Below, piece by piece: positions 20,635 through 28,789 of a stretch of 36,784 nucleotides of DNA. Every line of letters begins with the position of its first letter. Within the stretch, counting starts at the first letter, position 1. The notes beneath the pieces are model-generated. The model did not search any database, was not told the origin of the DNA, and was given only the letters and a program-made list of their open reading frames with translations. Where the stretch lies: assembly GCF_001005085.2 (NCBI RefSeq), contig NZ_LBMU02000032.1, positions 1 through 36,784 of the forward strand. Reading direction: 5' to 3'. Source of the DNA: Streptomyces humi (lineage in GTDB: Bacteria; Actinomycetota; Actinomycetes; Streptomycetales; Streptomycetaceae). Made by a program: the position numbers and the translations under genes.

Positions 20635-21804
20635 GTGGACGTGAACGGCACAGTGGCCGAGGGCTTCGAGCCGGTGAGGGACGCGTTCGCCAGGAACTTC
20701 GAGCAGCTCGGTGACCGGGGCGCGGCGGTGGCCGTGTACCGGGACGGGCACCGGGTCGTCGACCTGTGGGGCGGCGCCCGGGACTTCGACGGCAGCGCGG
20801 CCGCGGCGCCCTGGGAGCGGGGCACCGCCCAGATCGTGCGCTCGGCCACCAAGGGCGTCGCCGCCGCCGTACCCCTGCTGCTGCACCAGCGCGGCGAGCT
20901 GGACCTGGACGCGCCGGTGGGCGAGTACTGGCCGGAGTTCAAGGCGGCGGGCAAGGACCGCACGCCGGTACGGCAGCTGCTCGCGCACCGCGCGGGCGTG
21001 CCGGTGCTCGACCGGCCGCTGACGCCCGCCGAGGCCGCCGACCCCGACGCCGGCGCCGCCGCGGTGGCCGCGCAGGCGCCGGTGTGGGAGCCGGGCACCG
21101 ACCACGGCTACCACGCCCAGACCTTCAGCTGGCTGGCCGGCGAGCTGGTGCGGCGGGTGACCGGGCGGAGCGCCGGCGAGTGGATCGCGGACGAGATCGC
21201 CGGACCGGTCGGCGCCGACCTGTGGCTCGGGCTGCCGGAGGCGGAGCGGGCGCGCGTCGGGCGGGTCGGGCCCGTCGGGGCGCCGGAGACCGCGGGTGCC
21301 CTGCGGACCCGGCCCAAGCGCGCCGTCTCCGAGGCGTACGCCGACCCCGGCTCGCTGACCCGCCGGGCGTTCGGCGCGATCTGCCCGCTCCCGGACGAGA
21401 ACGACCCCGGCTACCAGGCGGCCGTCCTGCCCGCCTCCAACGGCATCGCCACCGCGGACGGCCTGGCCCGCTGCTACGCCTCGCTGATCGGCGAGGTCGA
21501 CGGCGGCCGCCGGCTGTTCACCCCGGAGACCATGGAGCTGGCCCGCACCGAGCAGTCGGCGGGACCCGACCGCGTCCTGGTGGTCTCCACCCGCTTCGGG
21601 CTCGGCTACATGCTGCACGGCAGCGCGTCCCCGCTCCTGTCCCCCACCTCCTTCGGCCACCCGGGCCGCGGCGGCGCACTCGGTTTCGCCGACCCGGAGT
21701 CGGGCATCGCCTTCGGGTACGTCACCAACGGCTTCCGCACGAGCGTGACGGCGGACCCCCGCGCCCAGGCCCTGGTACGGGCGGTACGCACGGCACTTTC
21801 CTAG
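20635..21804 (+). CDS. Beta-lactamase-fold serine hydrolase (family VIII esterase-like)
   Basis: The 389-aa product belongs to the class C beta-lactamase/esterase fold. The nucleophile motif is Ser70-A-T-Lys73 (VRSATKGVA), a tyrosine that may be the catalytic base is Tyr159 (DHGYHAQTFSWLAGELV), and a glycine-rich FGHPGRGGALGFADPESG near the C-terminus occupies the place of the KTG box. There is no signal peptide, which favours a cytosolic esterase over a secreted beta-lactamase. The GTG start has GAGGAG 7 nt upstream. It follows ohr by 33 nt and is probably co-transcribed, though no functional link is obvious. The substrate is unknown. Confidence 0.88.
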   Translation: MDVNGTVAEGFEPVRDAFARNFEQLGDRGAAVAVYRDGHRVVDLWGGARDFDGSAAAAPWERGTAQIVRSATKGVAAAVPLLLHQRGELDLDAPVGEYWPEFKAAGKDRTPVRQLLAHRAGVPVLDRPLTPAEAADPDAGAAAVAAQAPVWEPGTDHGYHAQTFSWLAGELVRRVTGRSAGEWIADEIAGPVGADLWLGLPEAERARVGRVGPVGAPETAGALRTRPKRAVSEAYADPGSLTRRAFGAICPLPDENDPGYQAAVLPASNGIATADGLARCYASLIGEVDGGRRLFTPETMELARTEQSAGPDRVLVVSTRFGLGYMLHGSASPLLSPTSFGHPGRGGALGFADPESGIAFGYVTNGFRTSVTADPRAQALVRAVRTALS

Positions 21805-21840
21805 CCCCGGCGCACCTGCCCCGCCCTGCCCGCGCGCCCC

Positions 21841-22116
21841 TCACACGTTGATCGGGTGCGAGTGGCGGCCCGAGTCCGCGTCGATCTCGCCGTGCGCCTT
21901 GGTGAGCAGCTGCATGGCCAGTTCGTTCAAAGCGCGGGCGCCCGCGATCTCCTCGCCGACCCTGGGCTGGTTGTTGTCGGAATCGTGACGGCTCGCGTGG
22001 CCGTGGGCGCGCACCTCGGTGCCGTCGGGCAGCCGGACCAGGGCCACCGCGCGTGTATGCGTGTCGTCCTCCAGGAACTCCAGCTCCACATGCCATCCCA
22101 CAGCGGTTTGCATCAT
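21841..22116 (-). CDS. DUF1876 protein (dsRBD-like fold family)
   Basis: The 91-aa product starts MMQTAVGWHVELEFLEDDTH and contains the family's LPDGTEVRAHGHASRHDSD and GEEIAGARALNELAMQLL segments. Mycobacterial relatives Rv1738 and Rv2632c are induced in hypoxic dormancy, and the Rv1738 structure was reported to resemble ribosome hibernation factors. A stress or dormancy role here is inference only. The ATG at 22116 has GGAGG 8 nt upstream, better than the upstream GTG at 22173. It lies downstream of the dehydrogenase gene but is separated from it by a hairpin, so it probably has its own promoter. Confidence 0.85.
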   Translation of the reverse strand: MMQTAVGWHVELEFLEDDTHTRAVALVRLPDGTEVRAHGHASRHDSDNNQPRVGEEIAGARALNELAMQLLTKAHGEIDADSGRHSHPINV

Positions 22117-22170
22117 GGGGACCACCTCCGGAATCGCTGCTTCCAGGGTGCTCCTCGGGGCCCGGACCGT

Positions 22171-22195
22171 CACGTCGGCGCGGGCCCCCGACGTG
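22171..22195 (-). terminator. Terminator hairpin after the dehydrogenase gene
   Basis: CACGTCGG (22171-22178) and CCGACGTG (22188-22195) form a perfect 8-bp stem with a 9-nt loop, starting 9 nt beyond the dehydrogenase stop codon. There is no U tract. Confidence 0.5.
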
Positions 22196-22204
22196 CCGCC
22201 GGGG

Positions 22205-23086
22205 CTACTCGTCCTCGAAGCTGGCGAAGTACGCGGCGGCCATGTCCTCGTCGGCGTGCCCCTGGGCGGCGGCCCGCGCGAACCGTTCGGCGGCGGCCTC
22301 GGCGACGTCCAGGCGCACGCCGTTGCCCGCGCCCGCGCCGACGATCAGCCGGGCGTCCTTCTCGGCGGTGTCCACCGCGAAGGACGGCGGGGTCAGTCCC
22401 CCGTCGAGGATCAGCTTGGCCTTGGCCCGCAGATAGCCCATGTCGAGCGGGCCGCCCTCGATGATGTCGAAGAAGTCCTGCGGGTCGACGCCTAGGGCCT
22501 GGGCCAGCGCCACCACCTCGCCGGTGGCGGCGGTGACCGCGAGCACCCAGCTGTTGGCGACCAGCTTGAGCCGGGTCGCGGCGGCGGACGAGCCGTCCTC
22601 GCCGGTCCACACCGTGCGGGCGCCGACGGCGTCGAAGACCGGCGTGACCTGTTCCCGGCCCTGCTCGGGCCCGGCGGCCAGGACGGTGAGCTGTCCGGCC
22701 TCGGCGGGCTGGCGGGTGCCGAGCACCGGGGCGTCGTAGAAGACCAGGCCGTGCTCGCTCGCGAACGCGGCCAGGTCGGGGACCTGGTCGAGTCCCGCGG
22801 TGGTCGACTGGACCCAGACCAGACCGGGCCGCAGCGCGGTGGCGGACTCGCGCAGGGCCGCCAGGGCGGTGGCGCCGTCGTACAGCATGGTCACGACGAC
22901 GTCGGCGCCCTCGACGGCCTCGGCCGGGGTGCCGGTGACCTGGGCGCCGTCGGCCGCCAGCGGCTCGGCCTTGGCGCGGGTGCGGTTCCAGGCGCGGACG
23001 GTGTGCCCGGCCCTGAGGAGGTTGCGTGCCATCGCGGCGCCCATGATGCCGGTGCCCAGCACGGCGACGGTCGGCTTGTCGGTCAT
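22205..23086 (-). CDS. NAD(P)-dependent beta-hydroxyacid dehydrogenase family oxidoreductase
   Basis: The 293-aa product has an N-terminal Rossmann domain (VAVLGTGIMGAAMARNLLRAG, residues 7-27) and a helical C-terminal domain. The sequence AWNRTRAKAE after the second strand has Arg rather than an acidic residue, which favours NADPH. The catalytic Lys174 and Asn178 lie in TRLKLVANSW; the substrate motif is DAPVLGTRQPAEAGQL in place of the classical DAPVSGG. Relatives reduce glyoxylate, succinic semialdehyde or related acids; the substrate here cannot be named. The ATG at 23086 has AGGGAG 5 nt upstream. Monocistronic, with hairpins on both sides. Confidence 0.88.
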   Translation of the reverse strand: MTDKPTVAVLGTGIMGAAMARNLLRAGHTVRAWNRTRAKAEPLAADGAQVTGTPAEAVEGADVVVTMLYDGATALAALRESATALRPGLVWVQSTTAGLDQVPDLAAFASEHGLVFYDAPVLGTRQPAEAGQLTVLAAGPEQGREQVTPVFDAVGARTVWTGEDGSSAAATRLKLVANSWVLAVTAATGEVVALAQALGVDPQDFFDIIEGGPLDMGYLRAKAKLILDGGLTPPSFAVDTAEKDARLIVGAGAGNGVRLDVAEAAAERFARAAAQGHADEDMAAAYFASFEDE

Positions 23087-23173
23087 GACGTCTCCCTGTC
23101 CTCGTACGTTCCGCAGGCCAGCTTGGCCCACGCCGGGCCGCTGCGCGCGCGACGCCTACCCGTTCCGGGACGG

Positions 23174-23217
23174 AGGACACCAGGGACCCCGGCGCCGGCC
23201 GGGGTCCCTGGTGTCCT
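23174..23217 (-). terminator. Strong terminator of the ABC-phosphoesterase operon
   Basis: A perfect 19-bp stem (23174-23192 with 23199-23217), extendable to 20 bp, closes on a 4-6 nt loop. It starts 18 nt beyond the phosphoesterase stop codon and is the strongest simple hairpin I noticed in the window. No U tract follows on either strand. Confidence 0.75.
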
Positions 23218-23235
23218 GGGCGGGAACGGGACCGG

Positions 23236-25989
23236 TCAGCCGTCGTTCTCCGAGGACGGCAGGTAGGCGCCCGGAACGTCGTCCGGCGTGTAGATCTTCT
23301 TGTCACCCGGGTACGGCTTGGTCCAGTTGTGGGTCTGGTACCAGGTGTAGCGGTTCATCTGGGTGGGGTTGGCGTAGTCCGGCACCGCGTTCTTCCCGGT
23401 CAGCCGCTGGTGCGAGGCCCAGCTCCGCCACTCCGCCGCGACCTGCTTCTCGGCCGCCGGCACCGCCACGGACGTCGGCGCGGCCGCCGCCCTGGTGTCC
23501 TGGGCCGCCGGGGTGTCCGAGCCGCAGGACGGCTGCGGGCTCACGCCGAGGGTCAGCGAGGTCCGGTTCGGGACCGCGGTGAACGGCGTGTCGTCCGCCT
23601 TGCCGGTGAACGCCCCGTACATCGGGGTGGCCGCGCTGTCGAGCTGGTTCATCGGGTGCACGCCGAGGATCTGCTCGATGGTGCGGACCATGGTGATCTG
23701 CGAGTAGTAGTGGTCGTCGACCTTGCCGTGCTGGGCGTACGGGCTGATGACCTGGACCGGGGCGCGGTGGCCGTCGACGTGGTCGAGGCCGGCCTGGGAG
23801 TCGTCCTCGACGACGAAGATCGCCGAGTCCTTCCAGTACTTGCTGTGGGTGATCTCGTCGACCATCCGGCCGACCGCGAGGTCGTTGTCGGCGACCTCGG
23901 CGGCGGCGTTGGCCGGGCCGCCGGTGTGGTCGTTGGAGAACCAGAACATGTTCAGGTTCGCCGGGCCGTTCTTCTCGAAGTCCTGCTTCCAGATCTGCTC
24001 TTTGTAGATGTCCGGGACGTTCAGGTCGAACAGCGGGAAGCCCTGCACCGACACGTCGTTGAGCGAGGGGATCGCCGAACCCGTCTTGATCGGGTACTGG
24101 GTCTGCGCGCCGGTCGCGGCCATGGTCTTGCTGTCGCAGTACAGGTTCTGCCAGGTCGCGCCGGCCGGCTTGCTCTCGTACGACTGGAACTCGCCGAAGT
24201 CCTTCACGGACTTGCCGGCCGCCTGCGCGCCGGTCCAGATGAACCCGGTCTTCTGGTGGCCGAGGACGTCGTCCTCGGTGTCGTAGCTGCGCGTGTACTC
24301 GCCGGCCGACGACTCGGTGTACTCCGGGTTGTCCGACTGCATCAGCCAGTTGTGGCCCTCGGCGGAGTTGGTGCCGATGTCGTAGAAGTTGTCGTACAGC
24401 CCGAACTGCTGGGCCAGGGCGTGCTGGTTGGGCGTGACGTTCGCGCCGAACTGGGTGAGCGCGGAGTTGCCGTTGCCCTGCGGCAGATCACCGAAGACCT
24501 GGTCGTAGGTGCGGTTCTCCTTGACGAGCAGGAAGACGTGCTTGATCGTCGACGGGTCGCCGATCCGCTTCGGGACCGGGACCGCCTTCTTGTGGCTGTT
24601 GCTCTTGGCGGTCCTGACCGAGTTGGACGTCCAGCCGTTCTGCTTGAACACCTTGGCCGTCTCGGACCTGACGACCTGGTCGCTCGGCATCGTGAACCGC
24701 GTGAGGCTCGACGTGGTGTCGTGCGTGTTGTGGCCGGCGGCGTCGGGACGCAGCGCGTCGACGCCACGGGTGTTGGCGACGACGATCTTCTTGCCGAGGG
24801 CGGTGATCCCCGACGGGTAGTAGTCCGTGGGGAGCAGGCCGACGTAGCGGGCGGGCATCTGCGCGGACGTGTAGCGGTAGACGGCGACGGCGTTGGCGCG
24901 GCCGAGGGTCACCAGGAGCCGGCCGTCGTCGGTGAGGGTGACCGCGTTGGGCTCGTAGCCGACGGACGCCTCGGGCCACGGCTGCGTGGAGATGGTCTGC
25001 ACGACCTTGTCCTTGCGGCTGTCGATGACCGAGACGCTGTTGTCGGCGGTGTCGGTGACGAACACCGCGCCCTTGCTCGCGTACACCGCGGTCGGGTGCA
25101 GGCCCACGGCGATGGTGCCGACGGCGGCGGCCGGGTCCGTGGTGTCGATGACGCTGACCGTGCCGGTGGTGCTGGCGCCGGTCTTCGGGTTCGCCACGAC
25201 ATCGGTGCCGTAGGAGTTGATGGTGGTGTCGCCGGCCCCGGCCGGGCGTCCGCCCTCGTTGCTGACGTAGAGCTTGCCGCCGACCAGGGCGATACCGCGC
25301 GGGGCGTTGCCGACGGCCCAGGTCTGCTTGACGGTGCCGGTCGCCGCGTCTATCGCGACCACCTTGTTCTGGCCGTTGACCGCGGAGTACACGGTGGAGC
25401 CGTCGGCGGAGAACACGGCGGCGCCCACCAGCGCCTGCTTGGAGCCGTCGGCCGCGATGGTGACGGCCGTCGGGTCGGCGAGGGTGCCGTCGGCGTTGAC
25501 GGTGAACTTCGTGTAGCCGTTCGCCTGGCCCAGCCACAGCTGCTTGCCGTCGGGCGAGTAGGTCGGGCCCTCCTGGCCGACCGCGCCGCTGCTGATGCGC
25601 AGGTCGTCCGCCGCGTTGGTGCCGATCTTCTGCTTGACCTGCCCGGTGCTCAGGTCCATGACGACCAGGGAGGCGTCGCCGTCGGCGACCGAGGCCGCGA
25701 GGTGGCCGCCGTCCGGGCTGACCGTCGACGACATGATCTTGCCGTCGTTGATGACGGTGCGGCTGCCGTAGGGGTTGATGTACTGGTCGGCGGAGACGAC
25801 CTGGCCGTTCGCGGTGGTCTGGCCGACCTGCTGGGTGCCGAACTGGTACGTCGAGGCGACCGCGGTGCCGGTGACGCCGAGGGCGACGGCGATACCGGCC
25901 GTCACCATCATGGCCCGGCGGCCGACGCGGTGGCCGAAGAGGTCGACCTGTCTTTTCTGGCTGATCCGGCGCTGGCGGGTTACCTGCAC
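23236..25989 (-). CDS. Exported YncE-like propeller / phosphoesterase family protein
   Basis: The 917-aa product combines an N-terminal signal anchor (about 26-50, RRAMMVTAGIAVALGVTGTAVA), a YncE-like beta-propeller of about 370 residues with blade motifs such as AIDAATGTVKQTWAVGNAPR and SVIDSRKDKVV, and a phosphoesterase domain from about 480 to 800. The latter has VFLLVKENRTYDQVFGD, DNFYDIGTNSAEGHNW and FVVEDDSQAGLDHVDGHRAP, the metal-binding pattern of the alkaline phosphatase/phospholipase C superfamily. The GTG at 25989 fits a signal anchor and has GGGAA 8 nt upstream; the frame stays open much further upstream but only by chance. It lies 14 nt after the permease gene. The substrate is unknown. 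Confidence 0.9.
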   Translation of the reverse strand: MQVTRQRRISQKRQVDLFGHRVGRRAMMVTAGIAVALGVTGTAVASTYQFGTQQVGQTTANGQVVSADQYINPYGSRTVINDGKIMSSTVSPDGGHLAASVADGDASLVVMDLSTGQVKQKIGTNAADDLRISSGAVGQEGPTYSPDGKQLWLGQANGYTKFTVNADGTLADPTAVTIAADGSKQALVGAAVFSADGSTVYSAVNGQNKVVAIDAATGTVKQTWAVGNAPRGIALVGGKLYVSNEGGRPAGAGDTTINSYGTDVVANPKTGASTTGTVSVIDTTDPAAAVGTIAVGLHPTAVYASKGAVFVTDTADNSVSVIDSRKDKVVQTISTQPWPEASVGYEPNAVTLTDDGRLLVTLGRANAVAVYRYTSAQMPARYVGLLPTDYYPSGITALGKKIVVANTRGVDALRPDAAGHNTHDTTSSLTRFTMPSDQVVRSETAKVFKQNGWTSNSVRTAKSNSHKKAVPVPKRIGDPSTIKHVFLLVKENRTYDQVFGDLPQGNGNSALTQFGANVTPNQHALAQQFGLYDNFYDIGTNSAEGHNWLMQSDNPEYTESSAGEYTRSYDTEDDVLGHQKTGFIWTGAQAAGKSVKDFGEFQSYESKPAGATWQNLYCDSKTMAATGAQTQYPIKTGSAIPSLNDVSVQGFPLFDLNVPDIYKEQIWKQDFEKNGPANLNMFWFSNDHTGGPANAAAEVADNDLAVGRMVDEITHSKYWKDSAIFVVEDDSQAGLDHVDGHRAPVQVISPYAQHGKVDDHYYSQITMVRTIEQILGVHPMNQLDSAATPMYGAFTGKADDTPFTAVPNRTSLTLGVSPQPSCGSDTPAAQDTRAAAAPTSVAVPAAEKQVAAEWRSWASHQRLTGKNAVPDYANPTQMNRYTWYQTHNWTKPYPGDKKIYTPDDVPGAYLPSSENDG

Positions 25990-26003
25990 GGAACTGTTTC
26001 CCT

Positions 26004-27371
26004 TCACTGGGTGTCGAGCAGGTCGACGTTGCCGTCGAACTGCCACAGCGGATTCGGGGCGTCGCCGGTCGAGGTCCGCACGAGGAAGTAGCCGTTGACT
26101 TCCTTCGGACCGTCGCCGTCGGCCACGAACCGCCCGTCCGAGGTGATGTCGAGCTGGTAGACCGCCGTCCCCGTCACCGGAACGCCGGGGAGGTGCCAGC
26201 TGACCACGCAACGCCAGTCGTTCCCCGCGCCCTCCTGGGCGGCCTGGCCGTCGCTCTTGGTGCACGCCGCCGTGGCCCCCAACTGTGTCTCGGTGACGGC
26301 GGGTCGATGGAGTTCCTGCGTCTGTAGGCGGTAGAGGTGCGCGAAGACCGTCGCGAGGGACTTCTGCACCTTGTCCTGCCGGATGCCGGAGCCCGTCGAG
26401 GGGGTGGCCACGGCGACCGCCCCGACGGTGACGGCGGTCAGCGCGGCCAGCGGCAGCACGCCGAGGGTGAGCGCGCGGCGCCCGGAGCCGTCGTAGGCCG
26501 GGTTGGTGAAGTCCCGTCGTACGAACAGCGCGTAGGCCAGGGCGGTCGCGAGCACCGCCCACACCAGGCTGACCGTGACGCCGGTCAGCAGCGGGGCGAG
26601 CTGGGTGGGGCTGGTGAACAGGCCGTTCCAGGAGATGTAGGCGTAACCGGGCAGTGCGAGGCGTACCGCGACGGGCAGCGGCAGCATCTGGGCGACCGAC
26701 ATCGCGAGCGCGACGACCGGGGGCAGCAGCAGCCCCATCGGGGACCGGCCGAGGGCGACCGAGCCGAGCAGTCCGATCGCGGCGAGGGAGAGGGTCGGGG
26801 CGAGGGCCGCGGCCCAGGCGAGCAGGACGCGTACGGCCGTGTCCCCGGGCGCGAGCAGGTGGCCGTCGAGGCCGACCAGCGGCTGGTCGCCGACCGCAAG
26901 CAGCCCGCCGAGGGTGCTGGAGACGGCCAGTCCGGCCACCAGCAGCAGGATGACGGTGAGGCTGGCCAGCGACTTCGCCAGGAAGATCCGCGCGGGCGAG
27001 CGGACCGCGACCAGCAGGTGGCGCCAGGTGCCGAGCCGGTCCTCGGCGGCGAACACGTCGCCGGCGACCACCGACGTCAGCAGCGGCAGCGCCCAGGTGC
27101 CCGCGAAGCCGAGCATCACCAGCGGGCCCGCCCAGCCGGTCGCGTGCATCCAGCGGCCGAAGAGGGTGTCGGCGGGCAGCGTGCTCTGCTCGCTCACCCC
27201 GGCGACGAACAGCGCGGGCGCGATCCAGCAGGCCGGCACCAGCAGCCGGATCCGCCACCGCGAGACCAGCTTCACCAGCTCGAACCGGTAGCCGCGGGAG
27301 ACCGGGACCCGGCGCGCCGCGGACGGCGCGGCCGGCGCGGACCCGGTGGCGGGGGCGGTGGTCACGGTCAT
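26004..27371 (-). CDS. ABC-2-type permease with C-terminal extracytoplasmic domain
   Basis: The 455-aa product has about seven hydrophobic helices between residues 40 and 325, preceded by a basic cytoplasmic segment. This fits an ABC-2-like exporter permease, with WAGPLVMLGFAGTWALPLL and DVFAAEDRLGTWRHLL as conspicuous segments. Unusually, the last 130 residues are soluble and, by helix count, probably outside the cell, with two cysteines (about 370 and 388, AACTKSD and DWRCVVSW) that could form a disulfide. I do not recognise this domain. The ATG overlaps the ATPase stop by 4 nt (ATGA), and the phosphoesterase follows 14 nt later, so the three proteins are made together. Confidence 0.85.
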   Translation of the reverse strand: MTVTTAPATGSAPAAPSAARRVPVSRGYRFELVKLVSRWRIRLLVPACWIAPALFVAGVSEQSTLPADTLFGRWMHATGWAGPLVMLGFAGTWALPLLTSVVAGDVFAAEDRLGTWRHLLVAVRSPARIFLAKSLASLTVILLLVAGLAVSSTLGGLLAVGDQPLVGLDGHLLAPGDTAVRVLLAWAAALAPTLSLAAIGLLGSVALGRSPMGLLLPPVVALAMSVAQMLPLPVAVRLALPGYAYISWNGLFTSPTQLAPLLTGVTVSLVWAVLATALAYALFVRRDFTNPAYDGSGRRALTLGVLPLAALTAVTVGAVAVATPSTGSGIRQDKVQKSLATVFAHLYRLQTQELHRPAVTETQLGATAACTKSDGQAAQEGAGNDWRCVVSWHLPGVPVTGTAVYQLDITSDGRFVADGDGPKEVNGYFLVRTSTGDAPNPLWQFDGNVDLLDTQ

Positions 27372-28318
27372 CGGCCGGCCTCCTGGTGTTCGGTGAGGGC
27401 GAGGAACGCGGCCTCCAAGGGCGATACGACGGGCGCGAGTTCGCGGACCGCGACGCCGGCGCGCACGACCTTCGTGACGAGTTCGTCGAGGGCGGGCACC
27501 AGGCCGCGTACGACGAGTACGTCGGCGTCCTGCCGTATGCCGCTGTCGTCGACGATCCGGATCCCGGTGGTGTCACCGGCGATCCGGCGGGCGGTCCCGG
27601 CGTCGGAGGTGCGCAGCCGGTAGTCGAGTTCACGGTTCTCGGCGGCCAGCTTGCCCAGCGGACCGGAGAACACGACGCGTCCGGTGGCGAGGATGGTGAC
27701 CTCGGAGCAGAGCGCTTCCAGGTCGTCCATCCGGTGGCTGGAGAGGACCACGGCGGTGCCGTCGGCGGCGAGCCGGCCGAGAACCCCGTGCACGTGCCTC
27801 TTGCCGGACGGGTCGAGGCCGTTGGAGGGCTCGTCGAGCACCAGCAGCCGGGGTCTGGTGAGCAGGGCCGCGGCGAGTCCGAGGCGCTGCCGCATGCCGA
27901 GCGAGAAGCCGCGGGCCTTGTCGTCGGCGACGTCGGTGAGCCCGACCTCGCCGAGCACGTCGTCGATGCCCGCAGGGCCGGTGGCCAGGCCGCGGAGGGC
28001 GGCGAGCGCGGCGAGGTTCTGCCGGGCGGTGAGCGAGGGGTAGAGACCGGGCGCGTCCACGAATCCGGCGACACCGTCGGGGGCGGTGAGCGCCCGTTCG
28101 ACCGGGGTGCCCAGGATCTCCAGCCGCCCGCCGTCGGCGGCGGCCAGGCCCAGCAGCAGGCCCAGCAGTGTCGTTTTCCCGGCACCGTTGGGACCGACCA
28201 GACCGTGGATCTGGCCTTGCGTCACATCCAGGTCGACACCGTCGAGTGCGACGACGTCGCCGAAGCACTTGGTGATGCCGCGGGCCCGGACTGCGCGGTG
28301 TGTGTCCATGAGTCCCAT
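27368..28318 (-). CDS. ABC transporter ATPase (exporter type)
   Basis: The 316-aa product is a CcmA/DrrA-like ATPase: Walker A GPNGAGKTT (about 43-51), signature FSLGMRQRLGLAAALL, Walker B LLVLDEPSNGLDP, and switch His in VVLSSHRMDDLE. The C-terminal 90 residues are the extra regulatory domain common in drug- and lipid-exporter ATPases. The ATG at 28318 has AAGGGA just upstream; an ATG 9 nt further in is possible. It is the first gene of an operon with the permease and phosphoesterase. A perfect 15-bp palindrome lies 77 nt upstream in the divergent intergenic region. Confidence 0.92.
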   Translation of the reverse strand: MGLMDTHRAVRARGITKCFGDVVALDGVDLDVTQGQIHGLVGPNGAGKTTLLGLLLGLAAADGGRLEILGTPVERALTAPDGVAGFVDAPGLYPSLTARQNLAALAALRGLATGPAGIDDVLGEVGLTDVADDKARGFSLGMRQRLGLAAALLTRPRLLVLDEPSNGLDPSGKRHVHGVLGRLAADGTAVVLSSHRMDDLEALCSEVTILATGRVVFSGPLGKLAAENRELDYRLRTSDAGTARRIAGDTTGIRIVDDSGIRQDADVLVVRGLVPALDELVTKVVRAGVAVRELAPVVSPLEAAFLALTEHQEAGR

Positions 28319-28386
28319 GCGTCCCTTCTTCCGCGATCCGCAGGGACCTTATGGAGAGCACACAACCCGGGCACAGACAGTCGGCT

Positions 28387-28411
28387 GAACGTTCGACGAA
28401 CGGTTCGTCAA
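28387..28411. promoter_or_regulatory. Operator-like palindromes between divergent genes
   Basis: GACGAAC-G-GTTCGTC (28395-28409) is a perfect 15-bp palindrome, preceded by the overlapping palindrome GAACGTTC (28387-28394). On the minus strand the same bases give TTGACG (28411-28406), a good -35 for the ABC operon, though no matching -10 was found at 17-18 nt. The geometry suggests a TetR-type repressor site; no such gene is adjacent. Confidence 0.5.
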
Positions 28412-28506
28412 GGCAACGGCAAGTCCGGTGAACCCGCGGCCGGCGCACGTCCCTTCCCGGCCGGCCGGGGAGAATCCACGGACCACGACGAGAGCCAGGT
28501 GAACCC

Positions 28507-28773
28507 GTGAACGGACCGGCCCCGCACCGCGCCACGATCCTCTACGCCGTCTCCGCGACCTGCGGCGCCATCGGCGCCCTGCTGTGGGTGCGCGGACAGA
28601 CCGGCCCGACGGCCGGGATCTACGGCGGGTACCTGGCGGCCGACAGCTACTCGTCCTCCGTCTGGCGGGTGTGGTCACCGGTGGTGCCCGAGGCCCGCCT
28701 CGGTCTGTACCTCGTCGGCGCCGCCCTCGTACTGGCCCTGGTCGCGGCCCTGTTCACGGCTCGGCGCGACTGA
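28507..28773 (+). CDS. Small membrane protein of 88 aa, function unknown
   Basis: The product begins MNGPAPHRATILYAVSATCG. Two hydrophobic helices (about 10-28 and 65-84) flank a Gly/Tyr/Ser-rich loop, GIYGGYLAADSYSSSVWRVW. Only a weak AGGTG lies before the GTG start. It is divergent from the ABC operon, across the palindromic operator region, and convergent with the DMT permease gene 16 bp later. It might be controlled with the ABC operon. No family recognised. Confidence 0.65.
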   Translation: MNGPAPHRATILYAVSATCGAIGALLWVRGQTGPTAGIYGGYLAADSYSSSVWRVWSPVVPEARLGLYLVGAALVLALVAALFTARRD

Positions 28774-28789
28774 ACGAGCCGCGGGCCCG

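Noticed and set aside
23236..28185. A continuous 1649-residue open frame joining the phosphoesterase to sequence across the permease and ATPase genes
   Set aside because: Upstream of 25989 the frame runs out of phase through two clear ABC genes and gives Arg/Pro/Ala-rich sequence without motifs; the signal anchor and ribosome-binding site at 25989 mark the real start.
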